The translations under genes and the position numbers were made by a program. From Prosapia bicincta (taxonomy: Eukaryota; Arthropoda; Insecta; Hemiptera; Cercopidae), in assembly GCA_036971475.1 (NCBI GenBank), contig JBAIZL010000005.1, forward strand, positions 161,455,386 to 161,519,385: DNA of 64,000 nucleotides, given 5' to 3'. Below, in pieces: positions 45,801 to 58,544 of the stretch; within the stretch, counting starts at the first letter, position 1, and the number at the start of each line of letters is the position of its first letter. The notes below the pieces were generated by a model that saw nothing but the letters and a program-made list of their open reading frames with translations, was not told the DNA's origin and ran no database searches.

Positions 45801-48498
45801 AATTAAGAAAATTTACCAATGCAGATATCGAAACGTACATCAATATAAAAGTTATTTTTACGAAAACTTTGTTGTTTAAATATTTTTCAATGCGTTTTTT
45901 GGTCATAGTTGTTGCTCGTGATTACTGAACAGCAAGTAAAATCTGATAATGGTTCTAGGAGGATTAATAGTGTTAATTTAAGAAATAATACTCGTTTTTA
46001 ATTGTTGTTTGTGTTTTAGTTATTCATTCCAAAATGGGTTATCCAATCTCGTAAATGTGTTAGTTTGAAACTATTCCACTTAAAAAACGTTTATTTAGTT
46101 TTTAAAATTATGTTTAGGCTATTAGACATATTACATACCAGGTTAAAATTGTCAGTCGAAGCGTTCCGTCATTACAAAAACCTGAAATTTAAAAAAAAAA
46201 AAATATTAGTACAATGATTTACTAACTGATTCCCTTATTTGATCTTTATAAATTGAGGACTTTAGTAATAAATAACAAACAATTACAAAAAGTTTAATTT
46301 CGAGTAAATAGTTTATAAACATACTTTAAATTAAAACGTACATAATTCATGCAATTTAATTATTAGCTACTATGTAGAATATCAGAATTGAGTTACATGA
46401 GTCTCTTACTATGGCTCTTATCCATTTTCACTTCATGACATTACATTCCTACGATGTTTTCCTTTCGAGTACGGATATTATTTAATCTTTCTTAACCCTT
46501 CTCTAACTCTTTTCTAAATCTTATAACTGATGACGTCATTTCAGAAACATCATCTCACCCGAGTCATATTCGAAGCTTGCATCTCTGTACTCCAGTGCCC
46601 ATAACCTCTTGGATATCTTGGTACAATAGCGTATACGTGTTTTATCACAATGTATAAGATGTTTACAATAACTTTAAGCTTGCCCTATAAAACGTTCATG
46701 GCTCTACTCGGATTGTCGTCTGGACTAAGTCATTAACGTTATTTATTTTGTTGACATTATTATTGGATAAATAATGTTTTAAATATAGTCATTTGTCAAA
46801 ATGAAAAATAGGTAGGTATATCCAAGACAAGTCCTAGTATAGAGAAGTGTGCCAAAATACAAAACGTGAAGGGACTTTAACATAACTAAGGGTCTGCTAA
46901 TGTACTCAGTGCTCAACAATCTTTTTCACTCACATCTCATGTTCTAACTGGAAACTACTTCCAAACCACTGAGTAGGAGAAATTTCATGGTGTCGTTATG
47001 AAATAAAATTATCCTCTAGAGGAAATTCATTGGTCAATTCTCGTTCTCATTAAGTGGCAACTGATTTTTTTAGCCCAAGATAGGTTTTACTTTAGAGGCA
47101 TTTGGGAGACAACCTATAAACTGTTCCGTTCTCAAAAACGAAGTGCAGAGACGTATGTCAAACTCGGACGGTGCCTGGTCGTTGGCCGTTTAGGGCAGTT
47201 AGGCGCTGTAGGGTTTTTATAAATGTAGGAAAATCTTTTTCAGGCGATATTTGTAGGAAGTAAAAAAAAATTATATGCAATAGAGAGTACGTTTGAAAAA
47301 AGTTTCAAATTTTTATTTCATCAGGTAAAACTTTATTTTTTATTGAAAAACTAAAAAATATCTTCTACATAAAATTTGGACTTGAGCCGTGTTTTTCTTT
47401 AAAATTAGCTTGAGATCTAATAAAATTTATGTGTTATTGGAGTTTATTACATTTTTGATTAGGCTTGCGTCAGAATCCAATGAGAGAAAAACTAATCCAC
47501 TTCGAAATTTTTCTTTCGAAGCAGTAAAAAAAGTTACAAATACAAAAAAAAATGGTTTGCTTTTTTTCGTTTAAATTATCTAGTATAAAAAACATACTAA
47601 GTTATATATTTAGTAAACGTTTTGCAGTTTAATATACATTTTAATTATGGTAAACCTATTTCAATTACTTTACCTTTACAAGGGAGCCGAAAGGACTCTT
47701 GTTAGACTAAATGCTAAATCCTAAGACCTGTGCTGGGTAATGACAATAGTCTACTGTTTGAATAAATTGTTCAACATGGTTAAATTTGAATGTAATGGTA
47801 AAAAATTACTACAAATGTGTACGTCTACTGACAAGTCCAGGAGTTTGCAAATAACTCGGTAGCCATTTCGTATATTTTAAGTGCCCGAGGGAAAGTTGAC
47901 TTACAACACTTACATTGCATTGGTGAAAGAACATTTACTAGATTGGAATCAACCATTAATAATTACGCAGAAGAGATGCTTGACATAGGAAATGTAGAAG
48001 TCAGGCAGAAATGTTACTACAACTGGGGAAACATTATTCTATAGAGTCACTACGATCTTTTCCAATATACATAAAAACATAATCCTAGAAGACACACGAA
48101 CAGTACAAGTATCGTCAGTTCCAAGAAACGGGAATTGCAAATAGAAGAGATTAATTTGAAATAGAGGAAATAGAGTGCTTAGAAAAGACAGCTCTAAAGG
48201 TGAAGTATAACCACTTAATGGAGAAACGTGGAAATTAAGAAAAGTGGAAAAAAGACAATATAATTAATGAATTTAGCAAATTTTTTATATAGGCTATTTA
48301 CATACACAAGTTTTTTCACGGCTTCTGGTCAGAATAATATTTAACTGTCGAAGACATTTGCAGAAAAAGATGGGTGGAAAAATGTTTATTGCATAGGCCT
48401 AAAGGGTTATTTCAAAAACCTCTTTATAACGCCAGAGAACACTAGAATAATAAGTATATATTTTCGTACCGTAAAAAAGGCCTGGCATTTATGTAGTA
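42861..48498. other. No gene recognised
   Basis: A long A/T-rich stretch. Small features seen: a CRE-type TGACGTCA at about 46521, a segment near 45071-45135 sharing 'ttattacgttgtt.aa' and 'ctggttcctgagaa' with 62078-62115, and TAGGCCTA motifs. Open frames here are short, lack recognisable domains and look like chance. Confidence 0.4.
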
Positions 48499-49713
48499 GG
48501 GTAATTCATAAAATAATGTTCCCTATGCTGCTAAGAAAGAATGCGACGTACTAGGAGAAATCTAGAAACACTGTCTTACTTACCAACTCCCCCTCTCTCT
48601 ATCCCCACCACTCACGCTCGCTACATTACTCTGTGCTGGGCTAGCAGCCTTCGAAGTTGGTTAGCAGCCTACCCCATTGCTGTTACCGCCAGCTGCTAGG
48701 ATACGTTTTTTGTAAATGGAAAATGGGTTTCCCTACAGACATTTAGTGAATTAGATAGTCATTTAGACAGTTAATCAAAGGTTATGGGGGAAAGTGTATA
48801 TCTGTTCAACATGTCCGCAAATGCTGTAGAGAATTCAGTGAAGACAGCACGAAAATTCATGACGAAGATCGGAGCAGAAGGCCTTCAGTTTCTGACGGAA
48901 TTGTTAATAAAGTTAAAAGAATATTGATTGAGGATCGGGGGATTGATATTAAGGAGCTTGCTTTGCTTATTCTTGAGACTTCCAACACCACAATTCATAA
49001 CGTGTTAACCAAAGATTATGCTATCACAAAGTGTGTGCGCGGAGGATACCGCGAATGTTTACAGAAAACCACAAACAGTAACGTATCGAGTGTGCCCAAT
49101 GACGTTATTGCATCAATGAGAAGACAACAAAGAAGAATTCTTGGATGGATTCCATTATTACAGGCGATGAAGCATGGGCGTTTCCCTTTACCGCCGAAAC
49201 CAAGCAGCAATCACGTGAATGTCGTCACTCAACTTCGCCGAAGCCGAAAAAGCCTCGTGAAACAAAAGTTAACTCCGACAGATATTGCGACACTTTAAGA
49301 AAACTGAGACTTGCGATACAGAACCGTCGGAGAGGAAGATTGTCCAGTGGTGTGAGGCTTATCCATGACAACACTCGACTTCATGTCTCACATCAAACAC
49401 AAGAACTGGTGACAAATTTTGGCTGGAGTGTTGTGCCCCCCCTTACAGTCCGGACCTAGCCCCAAGTAATTATCATTTATTCCCAAAATTAAAGGAACAC
49501 TTAGGTGGCTTACGCTTCAAAAGTCAAGGAAGAGGCTACTCGATTTCTCAAAGGTTTGGTGGCAGAATTTTATAACTTGGGGATAGAAAAGTTGGAACAT
49601 CGTTTTCAAAAGTACTTACGTAAGTTTTAAGCTTTAAAATTTTGTATTACATTAAGAAGAAAAATAAAGCTGTCTATGTTTACAAATTATGGGACCCTTA
49701 TTTTATGAATAGG
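48499..49713 (+). mobile_element. mariner transposon, inactive
   Basis: Terminal inverted repeats of about 25 bp: left GGGTAATTCATAAAATAATG, and right on the minus strand CCTATTCATAAAATAAGGG, each flanked by TA (48497-48498 and 49714-49715), the mariner target site. Length 1215 bp, slightly short of the usual 1.3 kb because of an internal deletion in the transposase. Confidence 0.92.
48862..49630 (+). pseudogene. mariner transposase, broken
   Basis: Three frame blocks cover the family order. Block 1 (about 48862-49080) reads DEDRSRRPSVS then VKRILIEDRGIDIKELA, part of the helix-turn-helix region. Block 2 (49145-49459) holds the first catalytic aspartate in SIITGDEAW, then KPKKPRETKVNSDRYC and LIHDNTRLHVSHQTQELV with the second aspartate. 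Block 3 (about 49448-49630) reads SPDLAPSNYHLFPKLKEHLG and ends near KYLRKF. The normal order PRETK ... VNS is missing roughly 25 residues. The third catalytic residue, normally D in PSDYHLF, is N here. Frameshifts, a stop and the N-terminal loss make it non-functional. Confidence 0.92.
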
Positions 49714-49715
49714 TA

Positions 49716-50880
49716 CTTTCGTATCTAGCGATAAATAATTACTGTATGCATAGCTTAGAAGCAATGCGTAATTGTTTTTTTCTATTTTTTAAAGTGTTCA
49801 AAGTATTTAAAAATAATGTACAAGCTCTTTTTACCTTGCTTTTTGTGGACTGAGTTGAGCGTGATTATAAAGTTATAATGAAGGGCGGGAAGAAAATAGT
49901 GACTGGGTAAAGAGAGGAGTTATACTAGATATATAATGTGTTAAAATAGGAGTTAAATATTTAAAAGTATACAGGACAGGCTAATTTTATTCTATTATGG
50001 GATTATACTGTCCAGAGCTTGGTTGGAGTAGAGTCTGACTGTGTTGGTTTAAAAGGGCAGGTTGGCGTTGTTGGCCAGGAAGAAAGGGATAAAACAGTAT
50101 TGTTTTTAAAAATTGGATTTAAGGTTTTAACAGACTCCGTACAGGCTCATTTTACCACAGTTTTGTGATATAATGTGAAGAATTTTAAATTAACAATAAA
50201 GTTTAAAATGTTTGATTAACAGGATGGTATCTAGAAAATAAACACAATGAAGCAACATAATATCAGACAACATCAACATATACTGGTTATTAGTGCATAC
50301 TATTAGCAATGCATTGGTTAGTCTTCAGTGGTCCTGTGTATGTTTGATTAAAAAGGGACGGGTCCACGAAAAAGCCTAGTTTTGGAGATATACTAGGCTG
50401 GTTTTAACGGTCTTAATTGATCTTGTTGGTTTTGGGTTAAAAGGTTTGGAAGTTTTTTCTCAGAGAAAAACGAGGTGAAAATGTATATTTTCGGGGTGTT
50501 AAAATGGGACTGATAGATTAGTTTTGTCCAGTTTTTCTGATAAACCTTAGCGCCACGAGTGCTATAAGGTTAAAATGTGGGTTGAATGCACTGTCTAGGA
50601 ATAAAACTGGTCGTAACGAAATATCATTATCGTAAAAAACGAGTTGAAAGGATTAAAAAGAGAATTTTGGACGGGTTGGGTTAGAGTTTTCAACTTGTTA
50701 GTGTTGGGGTAAATTTACTGTCAAGTGTGAATAAACCGATTCCCGATTCCTGGCCACCACCTAACTTACGCCATGTGTAGCCTAAGTTAGAAAACAGATA
50801 TGCTGTATAATGTTAGCACGAGTTCACAAGATACCAGACTAGTACTACATGTATATGTAGTGTATGCGGACTGTATATGC
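49716..50880. other. No gene recognised; diffuse 'gggttaaaa' repeats
   Basis: G/T-skewed plus strand with irregular recurrences of 'ggttaaaa' phrases between 49900 and 50730. The periodicity is too loose to call a tandem array. Confidence 0.35.
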
Positions 50881-51640
50881 CCTTTCCTCTAATATATGTA
50901 TGCCATATTGTGTGTTCACACAACCAGCAGACATTTTCCTAGTCGTAGGTGCTATTCCTTGTCAGTGACTTAATTTTGGCACATTATCGTTTACAATGCC
51001 ACCAAGGTGGTATTAACGTGTACAAAAATCAGGATACTCTTCCTTGGAAACTATTTGTGCTATATTGTGTGTTTATTATACAGGACATCTTTGCCCCGAA
51101 GTAGTTTGGTCATACCGCCTATCCATGTCTTAGTTTGAGAACAATATCGTTTCAAAAACCACCTATTTAGTATTAACCTTTACTAAATTACTATTTCATT
51201 TTCTATAATCTATTTGTCGCATATTATGCTGTTACACAAGCAGAATAAATCGACTTCGAAGTATTTATTTTCATATTGCATAAGCGACCTTAATTTAGCA
51301 AAATATAGTTCACAAACCACCTAGGTACTAAAGCTTTTCTAACAAAGCTGGTAATAAAGTTGGTTCGTAATAAACCTTACGAAACCAACATACCATTTAC
51401 TCCAATCCATATTAAGTTTATCACAAACGCATTACATTTACCTCGAAGTAGTTGGGTCATAATTCCTAGCAGGACTTAGTTTAAGCGTATTATCGTATGG
51501 GCCTACTACATCGACTAAGCGGTATTAAAATTTACAAAACCAGCATCCTCTTCCCTTTAATCTATCTGTCCCATATTGCGTTTTTCACAACTACAATATA
51601 TTTACTTCGAGCTAACTGTTCTTATTGCTTATAATAAAGA
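50881..51640. repeat. Degenerate tandem repeat of about 160 bp
   Basis: The anchor 'atattgtgtgtt.acac' recurs at about 50901, 51058, 51218, 51405 and 51569 (spacings 157, 160, 187, 164). Between anchors the same order of phrases returns: 'cgaagtagtt.ggtcata', 'gacttagttt.ag', 'tatcgttt', 'accacctagg.ggtatta', 'tttacaaaa.cagcat.ctctt'. Copies are strongly diverged, so this is an old array. Confidence 0.75.
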
Positions 51641-53140
51641 AGACAAAAAGCCATAAGACAATAATGATGGTAAGACTAAATAAATGGTAAACAATTTATA
51701 TTGTGTAATAGAATACGGTTCTGCTAGTTTGCCAATATAGTAGAGAAGCTATCGTCACAGAATTTGTTTACAGAGAATCAAGGTTCAAATACGACTAGGG
51801 TAAGACGATTTCTTAGAAAAGACGTCACCTGTTAAAAGGGTTAAGAAAGTGTTAGTAATGGGTTAAAATAGAGGGAAGGAATAGGCAAGAGTTAATAATT
51901 GTACAAGGTGAGAGGGAAAAATCGTTGTAGTTTGTGAGTGAGGTGAAAATGAAAGAGGGTGATGTCGAGGTTCAGGGTTAAATAATGTCATCGATGGATT
52001 TCCTCTCTGCTAATATACAAAATTATAAATTAGTAGAATATATACAATGTATAGGCCTACATTAGGCTTTGAGATTATTATAATATTTTTAATGGCGTTG
52101 TTAGTTACTGGGTGTGTGTCCTAGATTATGCGACGGAGTAGCCTAAATGTTGAAAGTTGAAACGTGCCAGTCTCAAACGAACGCATTAGTGTGCAGATAT
52201 AGCTTGAAGAATTTTATAGGAGATAAAAAAGCAATTCCCAAAACAAGATTTCGGAGTTCGGGAAAGAATCTGGGAAGGTGACAAAAGAATTGATTTGGCG
52301 AGGACCAAAGGAATCAAATGTTTACCCACCTGTTTTTGTAACAAATTGAGGATGAAGGTTGTTTTACCTTTAGAGGTTAAGTACTGGCCTGCAGTCGATT
52401 TACAGACCAGCTCTGCCAGTGATCCTCGGACCGATAGTCCGTAAGAATATAGGGACTGTCTGCGAAAGGTCCGGTAGACAATATGAGAAACTTTGTGAGT
52501 TGATTTGTGTTGATAAAAACTAAAATGTAAATGTGGCAAACAAAAAAAATTCCAAAATGCATTCTGTAAGATCCGTGGGGTAAAATATATTTATATAAGC
52601 AAAGTCATTCATTATTTTAATGAATCATTGTTTTAACACGGATTTATAATTGAGATATTTTTTTAATTTAGTAGGTTACACATTACAAAAAATTACATAA
52701 TTTATAATTCGGTTATCGTTACAACAATCAATTATAATTAATATTTGTAGTGGTTGCACCTGATGCCAATTCCCAAAGGAATATTCTACCATATGGAAGG
52801 AATAGGGGTGGTTCAATATCGTCCTGAGTGTTCTGTAGATGTATGTGGATTGGGATCCGGTGTATTAAACAGTTGAAGCTGTCCTGTAGTCTTGGAGATT
52901 TGGTATATGCAGTCAACAAGTGTCTTAAAACTTTCGTACTAATTGTTATCATTTTTTAGTCTGTGGGTTAAACCACGTTGTAAACATGGAAATAATATCA
53001 AGTGAAATGAAAAGTAGAATTTACAAAACACTTGTTAGGGACATGTGCTGCGGAAACACAACTTGATACAGCAAAGCGAAAGATATTGCCGGGAGCAACA
53101 CATCTGAAAATCTTCAGAAAAATTGTTAAAAAACATTCAG
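51641..53140. other. No gene recognised
   Basis: No supported gene. A 117-codon minus-strand open frame at 52186-52539 has no recognisable domain and no in-frame context; I treat it as chance. Confidence 0.4.
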
Positions 53141-53144
53141 GGAC

Positions 53145-53186
53145 AAAACACACACACACACACACACACACACATACGCACAAAAA

Positions 53187-53229
<43 letters not shown>

Positions 53230-53236
53230 GCACAAA

Positions 53237-53301
<65 letters not shown>

Positions 53302-53340
53302 ACACGCGCGCGCGCGTGCACACACACACACACACACATA
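53145..53340. repeat. (AC)n microsatellite, compound
   Basis: About 190 bp of ACACAC with interruptions (catacgcac, aaaaaaaaa, a CGCGCGCGCG patch near 53306-53315). Frames open on both strands here are repeat artefacts. Confidence 0.98.
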
Positions 53341-53640
53341 TATGTATTTATTTATTTATATTTAAATGGAAGATGCGAGGTGGAAATCATTAAAGAATAA
53401 TTTTAACTGCCCCCATATCATTGAAATACAAGGTATTAGTTTGGATATTAGCGACATATATAGCCAAATTACACAGGCCAACAAAAAAAACTTTTGAAAA
53501 CTTTATTACTTTCATAGCTGATTTTATAGCTTTTTATGTGCTGAATCCAAACCTGGTCTTAGTTTTTTTGTATCACCCATGGTAATATGGGTAATAACCA
53601 TGGTAAAATCTCTATATGGTAAAATTAATGAAATTCTATG
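53341..53640. other. No feature seen
   Basis: Sequence between the AC tract and the protein fragment at 53641-53880, without recognised features. Confidence 0.4.
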
Positions 53641-53880
53641 TTAAATCACAATCATGGTTTTTATTTTCATTAGGTCTTTGAAATAATGATACAGTGTAGT
53701 AATGTATGTTTCAGTAGTCAGATTTAATTGGTTTATACTTCCTTTCTCTTTTTTCTTTGATGCTTCGTGTGAGCTTTTTCTGAGATGAGTCGCATGTTGA
53801 GCTTCTCGGTGAAGTGACCAACAGTAGTCTCCCATCATGTTGATGTTCCAGCGGCCCTGGTAGCGTTTTTGGTAGCCAAA
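53641..53880 (-). pseudogene. C-terminal fragment of an unclassified repeat-associated protein
   Basis: The minus frame reads FGYQKRYQGRWNINMMGDYC then WSLHREAQHATHLRKSSHEA and a lysine-rich tail. From memory, '(K)RYQG.W..NM(M/L)ADYCW.L.R(D/E)' closes a family of uncharacterised, repeat-associated proteins common in arthropods and cnidarians; I cannot name the family. Sequence upstream on the minus strand (53881-54175) is open in another frame but does not read as this family, so the fragment is truncated by at least a frameshift or junction near 53880. Confidence 0.4.
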
Positions 53881-54785
53881 TTATATGACGCATAGTCCAG
53901 TTTCCTATCATTTCACATAACGTTTTTAGTAGATTTCCATAGCGCTCACTACTAATGGTAGATTGGTCACTGAAATAGATTGGATGACTGATGACTTCAC
54001 AAGAATACGGTGTCGTGCCAGTATCGTCACAGTAGGTATGTGAACAAGGGCCTAAAACTGTGGCGCGAATGGCGTTTTTGTGCGAAAATGGCCTAATTAT
54101 AATGCCTACTTGTAATTTGGGTGAGCTACTTAGCCCCAAAAATATGACTACTACCCGTAGCTCTCTACCAACCAATCCAAAATCTTACTTGCTATAATCA
54201 TCACAACCTTTATTAATAAATGTATTGACTGCAGTGGAGGTAGACCTCTACATACAAATAATCAATAAAATTGTAAAATTGTTGATCCATTGAATTCAAA
54301 TAAATGTTTACTTTAGCTCACAACATCTCGGTCCGTTCTTAATATTTCGGTTTTTGAGTCAATGGACTTAAACTAAAAGCAATTTCCTAAAATATTTAAC
54401 TTTGCTCTAATATTAATCTAAAACGTAATGACAGATTTTTGAAAAACTAATTTCCAGTACTTGAAGCTTTTCAAAATAAAAGTTGTGATAAAACGTTTTA
54501 AATTTCATTCTTTAACCAATGGCACATGAAAGTTTCATATTTATTTACGCTTTATGGAGAGTGCTCTAATTAAGACTGAACACTTTATAGGCAATAATAA
54601 CAAGTGAAGTAACTCACCCCTTCAACAAAGCGAACAAATAGGCCTAGGCATGTATATAGTAGTCAATATTTCAGAAATACCTTCTAATAAATACTACGAT
54701 ACGAGTTTTCGTTGTAAAATAAGTTATTTTACGTTGAAAAGGTAACTAATTCTGATTAAAAATACAAATATCGAACGCTGAATTT
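53881..54785. other. No gene recognised
   Basis: A minus-strand open frame continues to 54175 without recognisable domains. The rest is A/T-rich. Confidence 0.35.
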
Positions 54786-54970
54786 CGCTGCTGAAGAGTA
54801 CAATAGGTTGAACAATTTTCTACTAACCTAAAGGTCCGACGTTCAATTCCAGATAAAGTAAACATTTTTCAGCTACCAGACCAATTCGGCCTGTTGAAAA
54901 ATCATTAAGGCAATAACGTGTTTCTCAAACGTAATAATGGCTACAATTTCACCCTTGTATACCATTATAA
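54786..54970 (+). mobile_element. SINE-like element, diverged relative of 6753-7035
   Basis: A B-box-like GTTCAATTCC (54842-54851) is followed by 'ttcagctaccag', 'aaggcaataac', 'aataatggctaca', matching the order in 6753-7035. The A box is weak. The similarity suggests a shared tRNA-derived family. Confidence 0.4.
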
Positions 54971-55680
54971 AAGGGTACAATGTAACCTATAAAAGAGGAT
55001 ATATATAGGTACACGCCACTCTTCCCCTCATGTGTAAGCTGCTCTACTTCACATAGGTGATACTGCAATGCAATGTCATAATTGAGCCCAATATCCAGTA
55101 GTTTATCAGGGGATTATAAGGTCGTATCCCGAGTCATACCTAATTTCTTAATTCCCTAATTCCCTCTTCCCTTTCTTATTAATTTCCTTACAAGACGGTG
55201 TAGAAAGAAAACTCTTCTTAACCCCGAATGAGAGTGGGTTTACTTTAGGCACGTAACGTTGTCCACGTTATAACATAATCTCCCTTACATACTTTTCCCG
55301 AGCGTTTTATTCCCCTACCTATAAACGTATTCTTTATCTCTCCTTCGTAGGCTATAATACTGATTAAAAATCTTCAAAACTGATAAAAATAAATAGGTAT
55401 TAAAAAATACTAGTTTCTTTTAAATAAGAAAATTTTCGGTAACAACTAGTAATAAAACCGTTTATGAAGGAACATAAAATGTGAAGGTCTATGATAGGCA
55501 TAAGGGAAGGAATTAGAAATACATTTTGTTGAATGTGTTGAGGATATCGAAATTCTAACTGCATTTAGTAAAATTGCCACTTTATGACCCAGACCATTCA
55601 CACCAAGGAGTCCGTCTGTTACTTTGGTAAAAATATCGTCATAATATTGCAATAGAAGGAAAGAACAATAAAACTGTCGC
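54971..55680. other. No feature seen
   Basis: A/T-rich DNA. The methionine-poor minus-strand open frame that spans 55446-55871 overlaps the next region and is not recognisable as a protein. Confidence 0.4.
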
Positions 55681-55960
55681 CGAACATTTCCACGTTCACC
55701 GATCGGTAACTCTCTAGCTGCCGGTAGTTTGCATGCACGGTCGATCCTTGATTGGAAGCTGCGCGGACATTCCTTGCGGCTTTTTTTGGGTCGCTCTGCC
55801 GGGATGTAAATAAATATAAAAGGCCGTGGAATCAAAGGTTGCGACAGAGTTGCATAATTAGAAAAGGACAAACAGCGCTCCTTGGGACCTGCACCTCAAC
55901 TACTGCCGGTTGCGCCGAGTCTGGTTAAACGAGATCATATTAGCGCTCGTTTACTGCACC
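55681..55960. promoter_or_regulatory. Candidate promoter or conserved regulatory island
   Basis: A 280-bp island of higher G+C and CpG contains a TATA-box match (TATAAAAG, 55815-55822) followed by GCCGTGG, TCF-like sites in both orientations (CCTTGATTGG near 55746 and ATCAAAGG near 55830), and several CpG-containing words. No downstream coding exon is recognised. It could be a promoter of an unannotated transcript or an enhancer. Confidence 0.3.
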
Positions 55961-57199
55961 CAGATGATTTGTCCACCGTCAAATACCATGTCATACTCTT
56001 CTTATAAAATACTGCGGAATTTTAAAATATTTCACTCAAGAAATTCAAATATGTCTATTATAAAAGATTTGTATTACCGTCCACAATAAAAATTTATCAA
56101 TAATTATGGTTTAATTTTATAAATTTTGTCGATCGTCATGGAGAAGTTTACGGTTTACCGTTTTCAACATTCATAAAAGACATAAGTTTCAATCAACTAA
56201 ATTTTTCTACTATCAAGAATTTAAAAAAAAATTTACTATAAAAATACATTAATGTTGTGCTAACAAAATACTACTTACGCCTAAGCATTAAGATAAGGAT
56301 CAAGCTAAAAATTTATTGTCAGTTATGGGAATGTTAAAGAGATTCATTTTGATTAATATCAGTGAAATAATTCTATTTCTGAAGGACGAACATTATCCGA
56401 ATATATTTTCAAAGTAACAGAAGCGTGTAGAATTTAATAATTTGCTCATTGTATTTTAGGAATAAAACTATTATCAATCTGAAATAATTCAATTTAAATG
56501 CTCACCACTGGATATCAATAAATGTTATTTTTAAATATTGAATTCTATTAATAAATATAGACGCAATAATTTATTTAAAGTCAGGTAATGTTTTGTAATA
56601 AATTTCTATTATCTACCCCATCCAAATAAAAATCTACCTGAAAATAGTTTAATAATACCATTAAAGTGTCGTCAATCGTCATGGACGATAGGATATAATA
56701 AAATATTTCCTGTGTACATCCCTCATAAAAGACCTGTGCTTTTAAACAACTGCATTTTTTGTTTACTTAATATGACATTACTTTGCATACCTTGAATGCT
56801 AAATTTATTATTATTAATTGAAATATACTTTTTGAAACTTAGGCTACATTAGTTTTCTTACAGTCTATTTTTATTTTCGCCTGCTCTCACTATTTTGTGA
56901 AACTATTCTTTTCCTAAACAACTAACATTATTAGAATTACTTTAAATAAGTAGAAGGGGGGAGAGTTTAATAGCTTGCATTATGTGTTTTACGAATAAAA
57001 GTAGTACCAATATGAACTAATTTAGTGTAATATTTCACTACTAGATACCACTGAAAGATATTGTTTGATAATTCACTTTTTTAGTTGAAAATAATTGCTA
57101 GGAATTAATTTGGAACTACGCAGCCGTGTATAGGCCTACAATTGTAATCCTGGTAATATTTCTTCCCATGTATTTTTAATGAATACACGAATACAAACC
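55961..57199. other. No gene recognised
   Basis: A/T-rich. No supported features apart from TAGGCCTA near 57132. Confidence 0.4.
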
Positions 57200-57480
57200 G
57201 TATTTCATCGCTCATAGCTCGCAGGTACGTACACGCCGCGCGTAAAGAGTTTACATTTCGAACCAGCTGATTTGCATGAGTACGAATCCACCGGGCGTAG
57301 ATTAATACAGACGAGGTTAGTCAGTGACCCTTGCTTCAATTAATCACAGATGTAGAAGCACCGCTCGGTATGCATCAGACATTAGCAGAATCACACTTTC
57401 ATCTGTGTTCGTGTCGAATCCGTGTGATTCCGTGCATCCAGCGTAATTAAGAAAACTGAATAATGCATTTAACTGATTGT
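57200..57480. promoter_or_regulatory. Candidate regulatory island with octamer and homeodomain sites
   Basis: Complex sequence holding a perfect POU octamer (ATTTGCAT, near 57270), CAATTAATCAC, GCGTAATTAAG and repeated 'gtgt(g/c)' words, flanked by plain A/T-rich DNA. There is no open frame. Function is inferred only from texture and site content. Confidence 0.25.
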
Positions 57481-58544
57481 ATCAGATATGATTAATGTGT
57501 TTTTTAAACATTTGTTTTGTTTCTTATCGATTCGTTACGTTTATTCTATTATGTAGAAACGTTCAAGGGTATTTAAATTACAGTATAGTTATAATTAATT
57601 CTGTAAAATTTGAAATGTTTCATGAGGATTTTTAAATTAAAGCTCACCACACTTAGAACAAAAAATTTCAGGTCTGTTCTTACAACCATAACTAGACATT
57701 GGCATAAAACAGAAAAGTGAGGTTATGTTTACTTGAAGTAAGCATAACTACAATATATTTGTGAGAGAACAATATACAAAACTACTGATCAGTAGGCCTA
57801 TTGTAGTTCTCATGTAACACAACTGCAAAACTCGTAACATTTAATTTTATAGTGTGGTTCCTTATAAAGAATTCTCAAATATTCAATAGATAATGTAGCC
57901 TACTTTTGACGGTTAGGATATTCAAATGAGAAAAAAATGGCGAGTGATAGGAATATTTATTATTATGTTTGGGATCAGAACACTAAAAATCATAAGATTT
58001 TGGAAACAATTATCCAAGACGATTTTTTGTCGTTGGTCTGTGCCATTGCCAATGGATCTTCAAACGACACGAAAATTCCTGAGCTTGTAGAATAAAGAAC
58101 GCGTAACATCTAATATGTTTTTATATAAGCGTTTTTCGTTGTCGATTACAACCTAAAATATTATTTTGGAGAAAATACGTAGCAATATCCTTTTTACAAC
58201 AGTTCAAAAAAACAAAAATATTATCGACTTGACTATCGCATACTTATGGAAGAAGACGGTGAGTAAAAGAGTGATATTTTTAGAAATATTAGGAAATGAA
58301 TAATACAGGTCAAACAGAAACGGGTTACCTCGATTGTAAGCGCATTAAATAAATGGATATAAATATGACTCTGGCATTGGATAAACAAATAGATATATTT
58401 ATAGTGATCAGAATTAATTATAGTAACAATATGCGCGTAGAAACCTCTCTCCAACCAGGTTGAGATCAAGTATCTTTCAGATAAGTGTGATGTCATATCG
58501 TTTCTCTATTTCCAGTATCAGCTATCATTTCCAAAATCCTACTT
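57481..58544. other. No gene recognised
   Basis: A/T-rich. No supported gene. Confidence 0.4.

Noticed and set aside
53032..53400. His-Thr and Cys-Val repeat frames at the AC tract
   Set aside because: Translation of a dinucleotide microsatellite.
55446..55871. 141-codon minus-strand open frame
   Set aside because: No ATG start, no recognisable domain; more likely chance openness over a G+C-rich island.
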